44,264 bases of DNA from Galbibacter marinus (lineage in GTDB: Bacteria > Bacteroidota > Bacteroidia > Flavobacteriales > Flavobacteriaceae). This document shows positions 37,124 to 44,264 of the stretch, piece by piece. The position numbers and the translations under genes were made by a program. The notes beneath the pieces were generated by a model. That model was not told the origin of the DNA and did no database searches. It worked only from the letters and a program-made list of their open reading frames with translations. The DNA lies in assembly GCF_000300875.1 (NCBI RefSeq), contig NZ_AMSG01000023.1, forward strand, positions 1 to 44,264, given 5' to 3'. Every line of letters begins with the position of its first letter. Position 1 is the stretch's first letter.

Positions 37124-38731
37124 CTAATAGCCAGGATTCTGCTCAAGTTTATTCTCCTTATTTAATTGTATCTCCCGTAAAGGTATAGGAAATAATAAAT
37201 GGGTATCGGTTAATCCTTGGATTTGCATACCCGCAGGAGCATCGCTGTTATGTTCTTTGGCTCTCTCCACTAATGTACCAGTCCGCATTAGGGTCATTCG
37301 TCTATTTTCTTCTGCTAAAAGCTCACGTACTCGCTCATCTAAGATAAATTCCATATCGATATCAGCACCTGTAACCTGGGGAGCATTTGCTCTTTTTCGA
37401 AGTGCATTGATAGATACGGCAGCCCCCGAGGTATTTCCTTGTAATAGCTGCGCTTCTGCTTTTAATAAATAGGTCTCCCCTAAACGCATTAAGATAAAAT
37501 CCTTCCACATTCCGTAACCAAAGGTATCTCTTGGATCAAAATGTCCCCATTTTAGCGTATACGGATTAATGATAAACAAGGTATCAGGACCCGAATATGG
37601 TACTGGTTCTCCGTACTGTGCAAAGTCTGGATTGTTATAAGTAAATCGTCTTTTGATATTGTATTTGGAGTTTCTCATATCATCTTCCTGATACAGATCA
37701 TAAAGCACCCAGTTATTAAGTCGAATTCTAGCAATTCCACGTCCTCCCAGCGAATCCGCGGGAAGCATTCCATTTCTATTGTGATAACCAGCACCCCACA
37801 CCCGTCTTTGTTGTGGATCACCAGAGCTTCCTCCACGAACATCGCTGGGGTTTTCATTCTCCAATACCCAGATAGCTTCGGTATTCCCTTGAGATCTACG
37901 TTGGTTCCCTTTATAGAACATATCGGAAAAAGGATCTCCTGGTTGGTCTGCTTTGATGCCATAACGCTCTTCAACCAACTGGAACTTCCCGCTATCGATA
38001 ATTAGGTCAGCCTGGGCTTCCGCTTTTTGTGGCTCTCCAATACGAAGGTAGAATTCAGCAAACAATTGATTGGCAGCATAGCGATTTACTCTGCCCTCTG
38101 CCGGGGCATTATCAATGGCAGGGAGATTTTGGGTAGCATACATAAGATCCTCTTCAATCAGTGCATTCACCTGGGAAAGTGGCGCTCTGGTGTAGTCTAA
38201 TTTAGGCGCTGAGATAGGTTCCGTTACCAGTGGAACCCCACCGTAAAGCGTAGCTAGTAAGTTATAAGACCGCGCTCTAAAAAATCGCGCCTCCGCACTA
38301 ACGGTTCGTAACTGGTTTTCACTCATATTCAGTGCTCCTCCGGTTGGGTTCTCAGCACTATAGATAATGCTGTTAGCATTTTCAATAATATTGTACGCCC
38401 TTCGCCAAGTTTGAAAAGCAGCATTGTCATCCGGGGTAAGCAGATCGTACTCATAATACGGAACTTCAATACCCTGAGGCTGTGTTGGCCAAACAATATC
38501 CGTCCCCACTTGCCAAACCCCTAGCCAACCTTGATCGCTACTTTGGGTGTAAAATGTACTGACTTGTTGATATAGACCAATAAGAGCTGATTCAAAACCA
38601 AGTTCATCATTTAAGGATTCAGGCGTATAGGAAGAATCAATTTCTTCCTCCAGAAAACTATCATCACAGGAGACCATAGTCATTCCACTAAGTCCCACAA
38701 CGAGTGCCATTAATTTTATATATTTTTTCAT
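37124..38731 (-). CDS. SusD/RagB-family glycan-binding lipoprotein
   Basis: A 535-aa surface lipoprotein that captures glycan and passes it to SusC. The lipobox cysteine is Cys22 in MTMVSCDDS. TPR-like helices follow (for example AFQTWRRAYNIIENANSII and RTVSAEARFFRARSYNLLAT), and the C-terminal RagB/SusD part has RLGETYLLKAEAQLLQGN and ELLAEENRRMTLMRTG. Length fits the family. It follows susC by 33 nt. Tryptophan-rich segments in the N-terminal half could form the sugar platform. Confidence 0.93.
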   Translation of the reverse strand: MKKYIKLMALVVGLSGMTMVSCDDSFLEEEIDSSYTPESLNDELGFESALIGLYQQVSTFYTQSSDQGWLGVWQVGTDIVWPTQPQGIEVPYYEYDLLTPDDNAAFQTWRRAYNIIENANSIIYSAENPTGGALNMSENQLRTVSAEARFFRARSYNLLATLYGGVPLVTEPISAPKLDYTRAPLSQVNALIEEDLMYATQNLPAIDNAPAEGRVNRYAANQLFAEFYLRIGEPQKAEAQADLIIDSGKFQLVEERYGIKADQPGDPFSDMFYKGNQRRSQGNTEAIWVLENENPSDVRGGSSGDPQQRRVWGAGYHNRNGMLPADSLGGRGIARIRLNNWVLYDLYQEDDMRNSKYNIKRRFTYNNPDFAQYGEPVPYSGPDTLFIINPYTLKWGHFDPRDTFGYGMWKDFILMRLGETYLLKAEAQLLQGNTSGAAVSINALRKRANAPQVTGADIDMEFILDERVRELLAEENRRMTLMRTGTLVERAKEHNSDAPAGMQIQGLTDTHLLFPIPLREIQLNKENKLEQNPGY

Positions 38732-38764
38732 CTTTTTATGTTTTAATTCTTTGGTTAGCTTTAC

Positions 38765-41746
38765 TTATAGCGATAGATTCATTCCTAGTGAAATCGAACG
38801 AACCACTGGATAGTTATTTGTCCAGGAGCCAGAACCTCTATAGGACTGATTGCTCTCTGGATCCCATCCAATCCAATCGGTGAAGGTATAAAGATTCCTT
38901 CCCGCTACATAAAACATTAAATCAGAGATTCCATACTTTTGAGTAAAGTCACTTGGAACTCTATAGCTAAGACGTACATCTTTAATTCTAACAAAACTTG
39001 CATCCCTGGCGTACCCATACCCTCTTGTGTTACGATACCCGATAGAAGGCCACTGGTTACTCTGATTCTCTGGCGTCCAATACCCTACTTCTCTCGGGGT
39101 ATTTCGTCTTCCAGCTTCATCTCCGTAATTAATATCTGGATTGCCTTTTAAAACGCCTTGAACGGTTTGTATAAAAACACTCATGCTAAGATTCTTATAG
39201 CTAAAAGTGTTGGTAATACCACCAGTCCAATCTGGAAGACTGGAGCCTAAATAGGTTCTGTCATTCTCAGGATCAATCACCCCATCACCGTTAATATCTG
39301 CGAACTTTATATCACCAGGCTGGGTCGTAGGATCCCACTGGGAATTATCCTCTCCCTGTTGCCAAATACCGACCATTTTATAATCGTAAATTGCATGAAG
39401 TGGTTTTCCGATAAACCAACGGTTGGCGATGTCATCCTCACCATCTCCATAAATTTCTAAAAGCTCATTGGTATAGGTAGAGAAATTAATTGAAGTTTCC
39501 CAAGTAAAGTTTTCACTCTGGATATTTTTTGTATTTAAGGTAAGTTCAAAACCAGTGTTTTGCATCTCCCCTAAATTATCCCATATACTTTCTGATCCTG
39601 TAATTACAGGAATACTTCTTTCTAAAAGAATGTCTCTGGTTTTACTTCTATACACCTCGATAGAACCAGCGATTCTGTTTCTTAAAAATCCAAAATCCAG
39701 TCCAAGGTTTAAGGAAGTAGTGGTTTCCCAGTTAAGATTGGCATTTCCAAGTCCGTTCAAATAAGTTCCAATTAAAGCAGAACCTCCAAAAGGATACAAT
39801 ATGGTACCTGCAGTAGTAGCGGTTTGTCCAACCCCCACTGCTTGGTTTCCTGTCTCCCCATAGGATAGGCGGAGTTTTAATTGATTAACCTTATCACTGC
39901 CATCTAAAAAGTTCTCATTGTGAATATTCCAGCCCAATGCCACACTTGGGAACACGCCATATTTACTGGTATTAGCTCCAAAGGCGGAATACCCATCACG
40001 GCGTGCGGTAAGAGTAAGTAAGTAACGGCTATCGTAGGAATAGTTTAGGCGTCCCATCTGAGAAAGCAAAGTAGATTGCCAACTTTGAGAAGAGGCTGTA
40101 ATATTCTGAGCGGATTCTATATTGTTATACGAAAGCTCATCATTTATAAATCCAACTCCTCTGGTGGTGGATTCAAAAAACTCATTTTTCTGCGCACTGT
40201 AAAGGGCCGTTAAGTCAAAATGATGCTTTCCAAAATCTTTACTATAGGTCAGGATGTTTTCAATAATCCAATTGTTTTCTTTACTATCGTGGATATCTGC
40301 TGTACCATTTTGGTCATTGGCCGCTCTTCCTTTGTAGTTGGCATAGTGATATGGATTAGTAGTATAGGAAGCATTAATACGATATTTTAATCCTTCCACA
40401 AATCCAGGAGTAAGCTCTGCAAAGACAGTTCCAGACAGATTATTATCACGCTGAGTTCTATCGGTGGTAAGTCCTAAGAGCGGATTTTCCCATAATTGCT
40501 CTGGTGACATAGGAAAGATGAGATAATTTCCGTTTTCATCATAAGGAACAGAGTATGGACTCATAGCCGATGCGTTTAATAGATTAGCTCTACCTCCATC
40601 GGTATTGTTATTGGCAAAGAAGGCATTTAATCCCACTTTTAAATAATCTGTCACCTTCACATCAAGATTCGTACGAAGGTTCACCTTTTTAAAAGAATAT
40701 CCCTTAATAACGCCATCTTGATCTAAAAAACTACCAGAAACAAAATACTTAGCTTCTTCACTTCCTCCTCTAATACTTAGGTTGTGTTCTTGAATACTAC
40801 CTGCCTGGGTGGCGGCATCTATCCAGTCTGTGGTGATCCCTGCATTGTAATTATCAATTTCTGCTTGATTTAGTAAAACCCCCGTTTGTTCTAGGCCTCT
40901 TGCGCGCATATACTCCTGGTATTTTCTTACATAGGCATCAGGGCTACGAGGCTCTAGCACATGGGAAATACTCTCTAAACCAGTATATACGGAATAATTG
41001 ATGCTTGGTTTTCCAGATACCCCGCGCTTGGTGGTAATTAGTATAACCCCATTAGATCCACGGGTACCGTAAATTGCTACTGCAGAGGCATCTTTTAATA
41101 TCTCAATTGATTTAATGTCCCTGGTATTAATGTCATTCATAGATCCATAAAATGGTGTACCGTCGACAACAATAAATGGACTTGTATTGGCATTAATGGA
41201 GTTTACCCCACGAATCTGAATACCTCCTGTACTTCCAGGAACCGAAGATCCTTCTGTAATATTAAGTCCTGCAGTGGTTCCTTGAATGGCCTGAGTTACA
41301 TTGGTAACAGGTAGGTTTTCCAAGCGTCCTTCGGGAACTGAGGAAACGGATCCTGTAACATCAGAACGTTTCTGGGTCCCATATCCTACCACGACCACCT
41401 CATCGAGTTGAGCGAGGTCTTCCTCCAAGGTTACATTAATGGTAGAACGACCATCGACCGCAATCGTTGTCGTTTTAAAACCAATATAAGAGAATTCTAA
41501 AATGGCGTTAGAAGGAGCCTCTAAAGAGAACGTTCCTTCGAAATCCGTGACTGCTCCATTGCTAGTCCCCTGGACAAGGATCGTCACTCCTGGAAGTGGC
41601 ACGCCGTCACTGGAAGTCACGCTTCCAGTGATCGTCTGTTGAAAAGAGGCTTCGCCCTCTTTGGCAAACATACATGAAAAGCCGAACAAGGTCAGACAAA
41701 CCAATAGAATGCCTGCACGAGAGCTCATAAAATTTGTTGTTTTCAT
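38765..41746 (-). CDS. SusC/RagA-type TonB-dependent outer membrane transporter
   Basis: A 993-aa beta-barrel transporter. A signal peptide is followed by a carboxypeptidase-like domain (TGSVTSSDGVPLPGVTILVQ onward), the TonB box region LDEVVVVGYGTQKRSDVTGS, the plug domain (IRGVNSINANTSPFIVVDGT with SIEILKDASAVAIYGTRGSN) and a C-terminal barrel ending in an aromatic-type SusC terminus (SLGMNLSL). Partner of the adjacent SusD. It is the first gene of the PUL operon, and a predicted promoter with two downstream palindromic operators precedes it. Confidence 0.95.
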   Translation of the reverse strand: MKTTNFMSSRAGILLVCLTLFGFSCMFAKEGEASFQQTITGSVTSSDGVPLPGVTILVQGTSNGAVTDFEGTFSLEAPSNAILEFSYIGFKTTTIAVDGRSTINVTLEEDLAQLDEVVVVGYGTQKRSDVTGSVSSVPEGRLENLPVTNVTQAIQGTTAGLNITEGSSVPGSTGGIQIRGVNSINANTSPFIVVDGTPFYGSMNDINTRDIKSIEILKDASAVAIYGTRGSNGVILITTKRGVSGKPSINYSVYTGLESISHVLEPRSPDAYVRKYQEYMRARGLEQTGVLLNQAEIDNYNAGITTDWIDAATQAGSIQEHNLSIRGGSEEAKYFVSGSFLDQDGVIKGYSFKKVNLRTNLDVKVTDYLKVGLNAFFANNNTDGGRANLLNASAMSPYSVPYDENGNYLIFPMSPEQLWENPLLGLTTDRTQRDNNLSGTVFAELTPGFVEGLKYRINASYTTNPYHYANYKGRAANDQNGTADIHDSKENNWIIENILTYSKDFGKHHFDLTALYSAQKNEFFESTTRGVGFINDELSYNNIESAQNITASSQSWQSTLLSQMGRLNYSYDSRYLLTLTARRDGYSAFGANTSKYGVFPSVALGWNIHNENFLDGSDKVNQLKLRLSYGETGNQAVGVGQTATTAGTILYPFGGSALIGTYLNGLGNANLNWETTTSLNLGLDFGFLRNRIAGSIEVYRSKTRDILLERSIPVITGSESIWDNLGEMQNTGFELTLNTKNIQSENFTWETSINFSTYTNELLEIYGDGEDDIANRWFIGKPLHAIYDYKMVGIWQQGEDNSQWDPTTQPGDIKFADINGDGVIDPENDRTYLGSSLPDWTGGITNTFSYKNLSMSVFIQTVQGVLKGNPDINYGDEAGRRNTPREVGYWTPENQSNQWPSIGYRNTRGYGYARDASFVRIKDVRLSYRVPSDFTQKYGISDLMFYVAGRNLYTFTDWIGWDPESNQSYRGSGSWTNNYPVVRSISLGMNLSL

Positions 41747-41771
41747 AGTGTTACAGTTTGATTAGTGTAAT

Positions 41772-41783
41772 TACAATCGATTG
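41772..41783. promoter_or_regulatory. Candidate LacI-type operator, proximal copy
   Basis: TACAATCGATTG shares the core of the distal operator, with a central CG and only the outermost position unmatched. It lies 26 nt upstream of the susC ATG, in the predicted leader. Centre-to-centre distance to the other copy is 23 bp. Confidence 0.5.
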
Positions 41784-41794
41784 CCAAAACACCG

Positions 41795-41808
41795 TACAAT
41801 CGATTGTA
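41795..41808. promoter_or_regulatory. Candidate LacI-type operator, distal copy
   Basis: TACAATCGATTGTA is a perfect 14-bp palindrome with a central CG, the form typical of LacI-family operators. It lies just downstream of the predicted susC promoter, where bound repressor would block transcription. Confidence 0.55.
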
Positions 41809-41838
41809 TAATTATTAGTTTGTTATAAAGTTTCGTTG

Positions 41839-41869
41839 TAAATGTATATTATACAATTATTAATTACAA
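41839..41869 (-). promoter_or_regulatory. Predicted promoter of the PUL operon (susC)
   Basis: On the minus strand TTG (41869-41867), a 20-nt spacer and TACATTTA (41846-41839) match the Bacteroidota promoter with one changed base; the same sequence and spacing occur before the RSH gene. It would give a leader of about 85 nt containing both operators. The remaining gap to 42211 is AT-rich and shows nothing else. Confidence 0.55.
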
Positions 41870-42211
41870 GAATAAAAGTTAATTTAACATTTATATTCTA
41901 CCCTGTGTAAATTTAAAAATCACCATAGAAAAAGAATTGAACAAAGAATATTAGGTTTTCTGATAATGCTAGAAACAAGGTGTGGCTAACCATTTAATTC
42001 AAAGGATACTAAGACTCTATAATAACAAGGAAAGGAACTCAAAGATAATTCAAAATTAATAAAGAAGCTTCTCAACTGTAAGCCGAATAGGCTGACAAGT
42101 CAGGAGCTAATAACATAAAATAGTAGAATTGATAATCAAATCCTATTGCTTATGCTGCAGCTGTATGTTGTTCTTGTATGGATTGTGTTTTCTCCATAGT
42201 GATCAACAAAT

Positions 42212-42703
42212 CTATGAGTCAAGTTCTCTTAGTAAACCATCCAGATCAAGTGGTTTGGTATACATGACAACACTACCATCCTGCTTGTACTCCCATTGCT
42301 CCTTAGGTCTATCCCAATACAATTCTACACCGTTACCATCTGGGTCATTGAGATATAATGCTTCAGAAACACCGTGATCGCTAGCTCCCGTGAGTGGGTA
42401 ATATGCCTTTCGCAAGCGTTCAAAAATCACAGCAAGATCTTTTCGTGTTGGGTAAACGATAGCGGTATGGAACAAACCAACACTGTTTACCGCTGCGGGT
42501 GGTAAATCTTTACTATGCCATGTATTTAAACCAATATGATGGTGATAACCACCAGCGGATATAAATGCCGCCTGATCACCATACATTGTTGTTAATTCAA
42601 AACCCAGTAAATCTCGGTAAAAAGCCAACGACCTTTGTAGGTCAGCTACTTTTAGATGTACATGACCAATATGTGTTTGGGCAGGTAGTTTGTAGTTATC
42701 CAT
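42212..42703 (-). CDS. VOC-family (glyoxalase/dioxygenase-fold) protein
   Basis: A protein of about 163 aa with two beta-alpha-beta-beta-beta units of the vicinal-oxygen-chelate fold. It opens with THIGHVHLKVADLQRSLAFY and later has LYLNDPDGNGVELYWDRP, with the metal-ligand candidates His and Glu at the usual places. The GYHHHIGLN segment resembles extradiol-dioxygenase-like members. I place the start at ATG 42703 (MDNYKLPAQTHIGHVHLK); the frame is open to 42754 but those 17 residues are not family-like. The reaction is unknown. It is separate from the PUL operon by about 460 nt. Confidence 0.8.
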   Translation of the reverse strand: MDNYKLPAQTHIGHVHLKVADLQRSLAFYRDLLGFELTTMYGDQAAFISAGGYHHHIGLNTWHSKDLPPAAVNSVGLFHTAIVYPTRKDLAVIFERLRKAYYPLTGASDHGVSEALYLNDPDGNGVELYWDRPKEQWEYKQDGSVVMYTKPLDLDGLLRELDS

Positions 42704-42987
42704 AGTATTATAATTGTAACGTTTAGTTAAACTTAAAGTTTCTCCCAGATCCAATTAGAAAGTTAGCTTTTGAATTTCAAAACAGTTTTTCTATAGACGT
42801 ATTTTGGTTCTTTCTATAATAATTTAGTGAAGGTATTGATCATAAATACATTTTCTGCCTTATAAATATAATAATTTGAAATGCCAACTGGGGGTAGACA
42901 AACAATAATCTGTGGGCTAAAGAACCTATTATTGAATCCAATACTACATCTGATTAGCATTGTATTAAACAAATAATAGTTCAACCA

Positions 42988-43956
42988 CTAGCTACCTTTA
43001 AACTTACTTGGGATTACACCGAACTTCTTTTTAAATGCAGTTGAAAAGTGCTGAGGGTTTTTATAACCAATATATTCAGAGACTTGAGAAATACTTAAGT
43101 TTTGATTGGTTAACATTTGTTTGGCTTTGTTCATCTTAATGTCATTAATGTATCCAAAAACAGTTGTTCCGACGAGCTCTTTAAATCCTTTCTTTAGAGT
43201 GAATTCATTAGTTCCAATTCGTTTTGCTAAGCCTGGGATGGTAATATGTTGGTTATAATTATTCAGGACATAGTGTTTCGCTTGTTGAATTTTCAAGGCA
43301 TCATCATCAGAAAGTGAACACCCATCACCATTAAAACGACATTGTTTTAACTGTAATAAAAAGAGCTCTAAGGCTTTTGAATATAAAAATAATTTTCTAA
43401 AATGACCCTTCCATGGACAATTTATAATATCGTCTAAAATCATCTGAATAGGGAGACTGATCGCAAGATTCCTTTCTAACAAATAACCAGATTGCTGCTT
43501 TTCAAACAAGGTATTAAAAGATTCAAATATCTCGCTGGATGGCATAAAATTCTTAAAAAGCGCTGGTGTTAATTGAATACTGACAATTTGAGTTTTACCC
43601 GAACCAAATTCAATAATAGAACGCCCACAAGGACAATTGATTAGATTATGGGTATTATATTTAAAACATTGCCTTTCCCCTGGGCAAGATAATATAGCTT
43701 TCAAATCTCCATGGAGTACAAAGATCATTTCGATTGTTGCATCCACACACCCACTGATTAATTTCATCGCCTTATCACAGGTGATAACACTATGGCTTAC
43801 TTTAAAGTCTTCATACATCCATTCGGTAAAACGGCCAGAAAAATTTGACTCTTTAAAGCAACTAATCAACTCCCTAGTGCAGTCATCCATACTTTCTGTA
43901 TGATCTCCAAAATTAAATTTGGTCAGTTCGGAATTGCTTTTAAAAACTTCCAACAT
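42988..43956 (-). CDS. AraC-family regulator with a cysteine-rich sensor domain
   Basis: A 322-aa regulator. The C-terminal AraC DNA-binding domain has two helix-turn-helix units: ITIPGLAKRIGTNEFTLKKG and LSISQVSEYIGYKNPQHFST, ending KKKFGVIPSKFKGS. The N-terminal sensor is divergent and holds C91-x5-C97 and C108-x-C110 with His103 nearby, a possible metal or redox centre. The gene is divergent from a probable FAD oxidoreductase gene, and 21-bp spaced direct repeats lie in the shared spacer, so it likely controls that gene. Confidence 0.85.
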   Translation of the reverse strand: MLEVFKSNSELTKFNFGDHTESMDDCTRELISCFKESNFSGRFTEWMYEDFKVSHSVITCDKAMKLISGCVDATIEMIFVLHGDLKAILSCPGERQCFKYNTHNLINCPCGRSIIEFGSGKTQIVSIQLTPALFKNFMPSSEIFESFNTLFEKQQSGYLLERNLAISLPIQMILDDIINCPWKGHFRKLFLYSKALELFLLQLKQCRFNGDGCSLSDDDALKIQQAKHYVLNNYNQHITIPGLAKRIGTNEFTLKKGFKELVGTTVFGYINDIKMNKAKQMLTNQNLSISQVSEYIGYKNPQHFSTAFKKKFGVIPSKFKGS

Positions 43957-44120
43957 CTATTAAAACTTATATCTAATTGAGTACTTTCGAAAAAGACAAC
44001 ACCATTAATTCTAATTCAAAATTAGTTATTTTTATTAAATCTAAATAAATTAAGAAGAGTTAATTGTTTTTTTCTTTCGCATTACTTCGTCTGAATCAGT
44101 CTATTTAAAAACTAATTCCG

Positions 44121-44150
44121 TTTCGCGTAGATCTTTTTCCATTTTGCGTA
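44121..44150. promoter_or_regulatory. Direct repeats TTTCGCGTA and TTTTGCGTA spaced 21 bp, candidate AraC site
   Basis: Copies at 44121-44129 and 44142-44150 start 21 bp apart, two helical turns, as AraC-family dimers often need. A weaker third copy (TTTCGCATT) begins at 44075. The pair ends just upstream of a -7-like TATATTTG (44174-44181), the position expected for an activator beside RNA polymerase. Confidence 0.4.
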
Positions 44151-44173
44151 TAAAGCACCTTGGTCAATTAAGA

Positions 44174-44181
44174 TATATTTG
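44174..44181 (+). promoter_or_regulatory. Candidate -7 element of the rightmost gene
   Basis: TATATTTG matches TAnnTTTG exactly, 53 nt before the ATG at 44235. No TTG lies at the usual -33 spacing, which would fit an activator-dependent promoter. Confidence 0.4.
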
Positions 44182-44234
44182 CGCTATTTATATCGATTCT
44201 TAATAACAAAGATACTAAGACACTCAAAGTCAAT

Positions 44235-44264
44235 ATGATTAAAACAGACATATTAATTATCGGA
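44235..44264 (+). CDS. Start of a probable FAD/NAD(P)-dependent oxidoreductase (cut by the window end)
   Basis: Only ten codons are present: MIKTDILIIG. This is the first beta-strand and opening glycine of a dinucleotide-binding fold, as in flavoproteins such as thioredoxin-reductase-like ferredoxin-NADP reductases. The rest lies beyond the window, so identity is open. It is divergent from the AraC-family gene. Confidence 0.4.
   Translation, partial: MIKTDILIIG

Noticed and set aside
26933-41746. Ulvan or another sulfated algal glycan as the PUL substrate
   Set aside because: There is no sulfatase, GH78 or GH39 in the locus; GH51/GH43 suggest arabinose. The possibility is not fully excluded because partner loci may lie elsewhere.
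42129-42377. 82-codon plus-strand frame overlapping the VOC gene
   Set aside because: It is largely antisense to the conserved VOC domain; low-complexity Ser/Leu translation with no domain.

Overview
The window looks like chromosome from a marine-type member of the Flavobacteriaceae (Bacteroidota). The evidence is low GC content, a SusC/SusD-type polysaccharide utilisation locus (PUL), Bacteroidota-specific families (OstA_2, TPR histidine kinase, DUF349), and promoter-like sequences of the Bacteroidota form TTG-N20-TAnnTTT(G/A). No rRNA, tRNA or CRISPR array was seen.

Layout. (1) Positions 1-440: tail of a broken IS200/IS605-type transposase with its right-end hairpin. (2) 502-5959: a housekeeping block on the + strand, comprising an M48 CAAX-type protease, a bifunctional (p)ppGpp synthetase/hydrolase, a Fur-family regulator, adenylosuccinate synthase and a terminator. 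(3) 5960-8939: a decayed minus-strand gene remnant, a 4Fe-4S-type uracil-DNA glycosylase, a TauE/SafE permease and a secreted metallo-beta-lactamase-fold hydrolase. (4) 9211-16432: an OstA-like LPS transport protein, a class III aminotransferase, a TPR protein, two tandem DUF368 membrane proteins and shikimate dehydrogenase. (5) 16546-23408: catalase-peroxidase KatG (minus) with two perfect dyads upstream, a DUF349 protein and a TPR hybrid-free histidine kinase. (6) 23533-26856: a small accessory patch holding an AAA ATPase plus RloB-like pair (a probable defence module), the C-terminal stump of a hipA toxin gene and a frameshifted UvrD-like helicase relic. (7) 26933-41746: a compact minus-strand PUL, in transcription order SusC, SusD, DUF2264-GH16 fusion, BNR_4 propeller protein, GH88, GH51, double GH43 and a LacI-type regulator. 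(8) 42212-44264: a VOC protein, an AraC regulator and the first codons of a probable FAD oxidoreductase.

How the parts work together. The PUL can be read as one pathway. SusC/SusD import a glycan; the GH16-like domain could cut a backbone; the BNR_4 protein (a fold used by several uronate lyases) could open uronic acid caps; GH88 would remove the resulting unsaturated uronate; GH51 and GH43 would strip arabinose (or xylose). This fits a glucuronate-capped arabinogalactan or similar arabinose-rich uronated glycan better than ulvan, because no sulfatase or rhamnosidase is present. The substrate is inference only. Two copies of a palindrome with a central CG (TACAATCGATTG core) sit just downstream of the predicted susC promoter, and the last gene of the locus is a LacI-family regulator, so they are likely its operators.

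The points most worth a second look are the DUF2264-GH16 fusion with an intact ExDxxE motif, the RloB-like pair and its palindromic repeats, the paralogous half-propeller module on GH51, the katG dyads, and the 21-bp spaced direct repeats next to the AraC gene.
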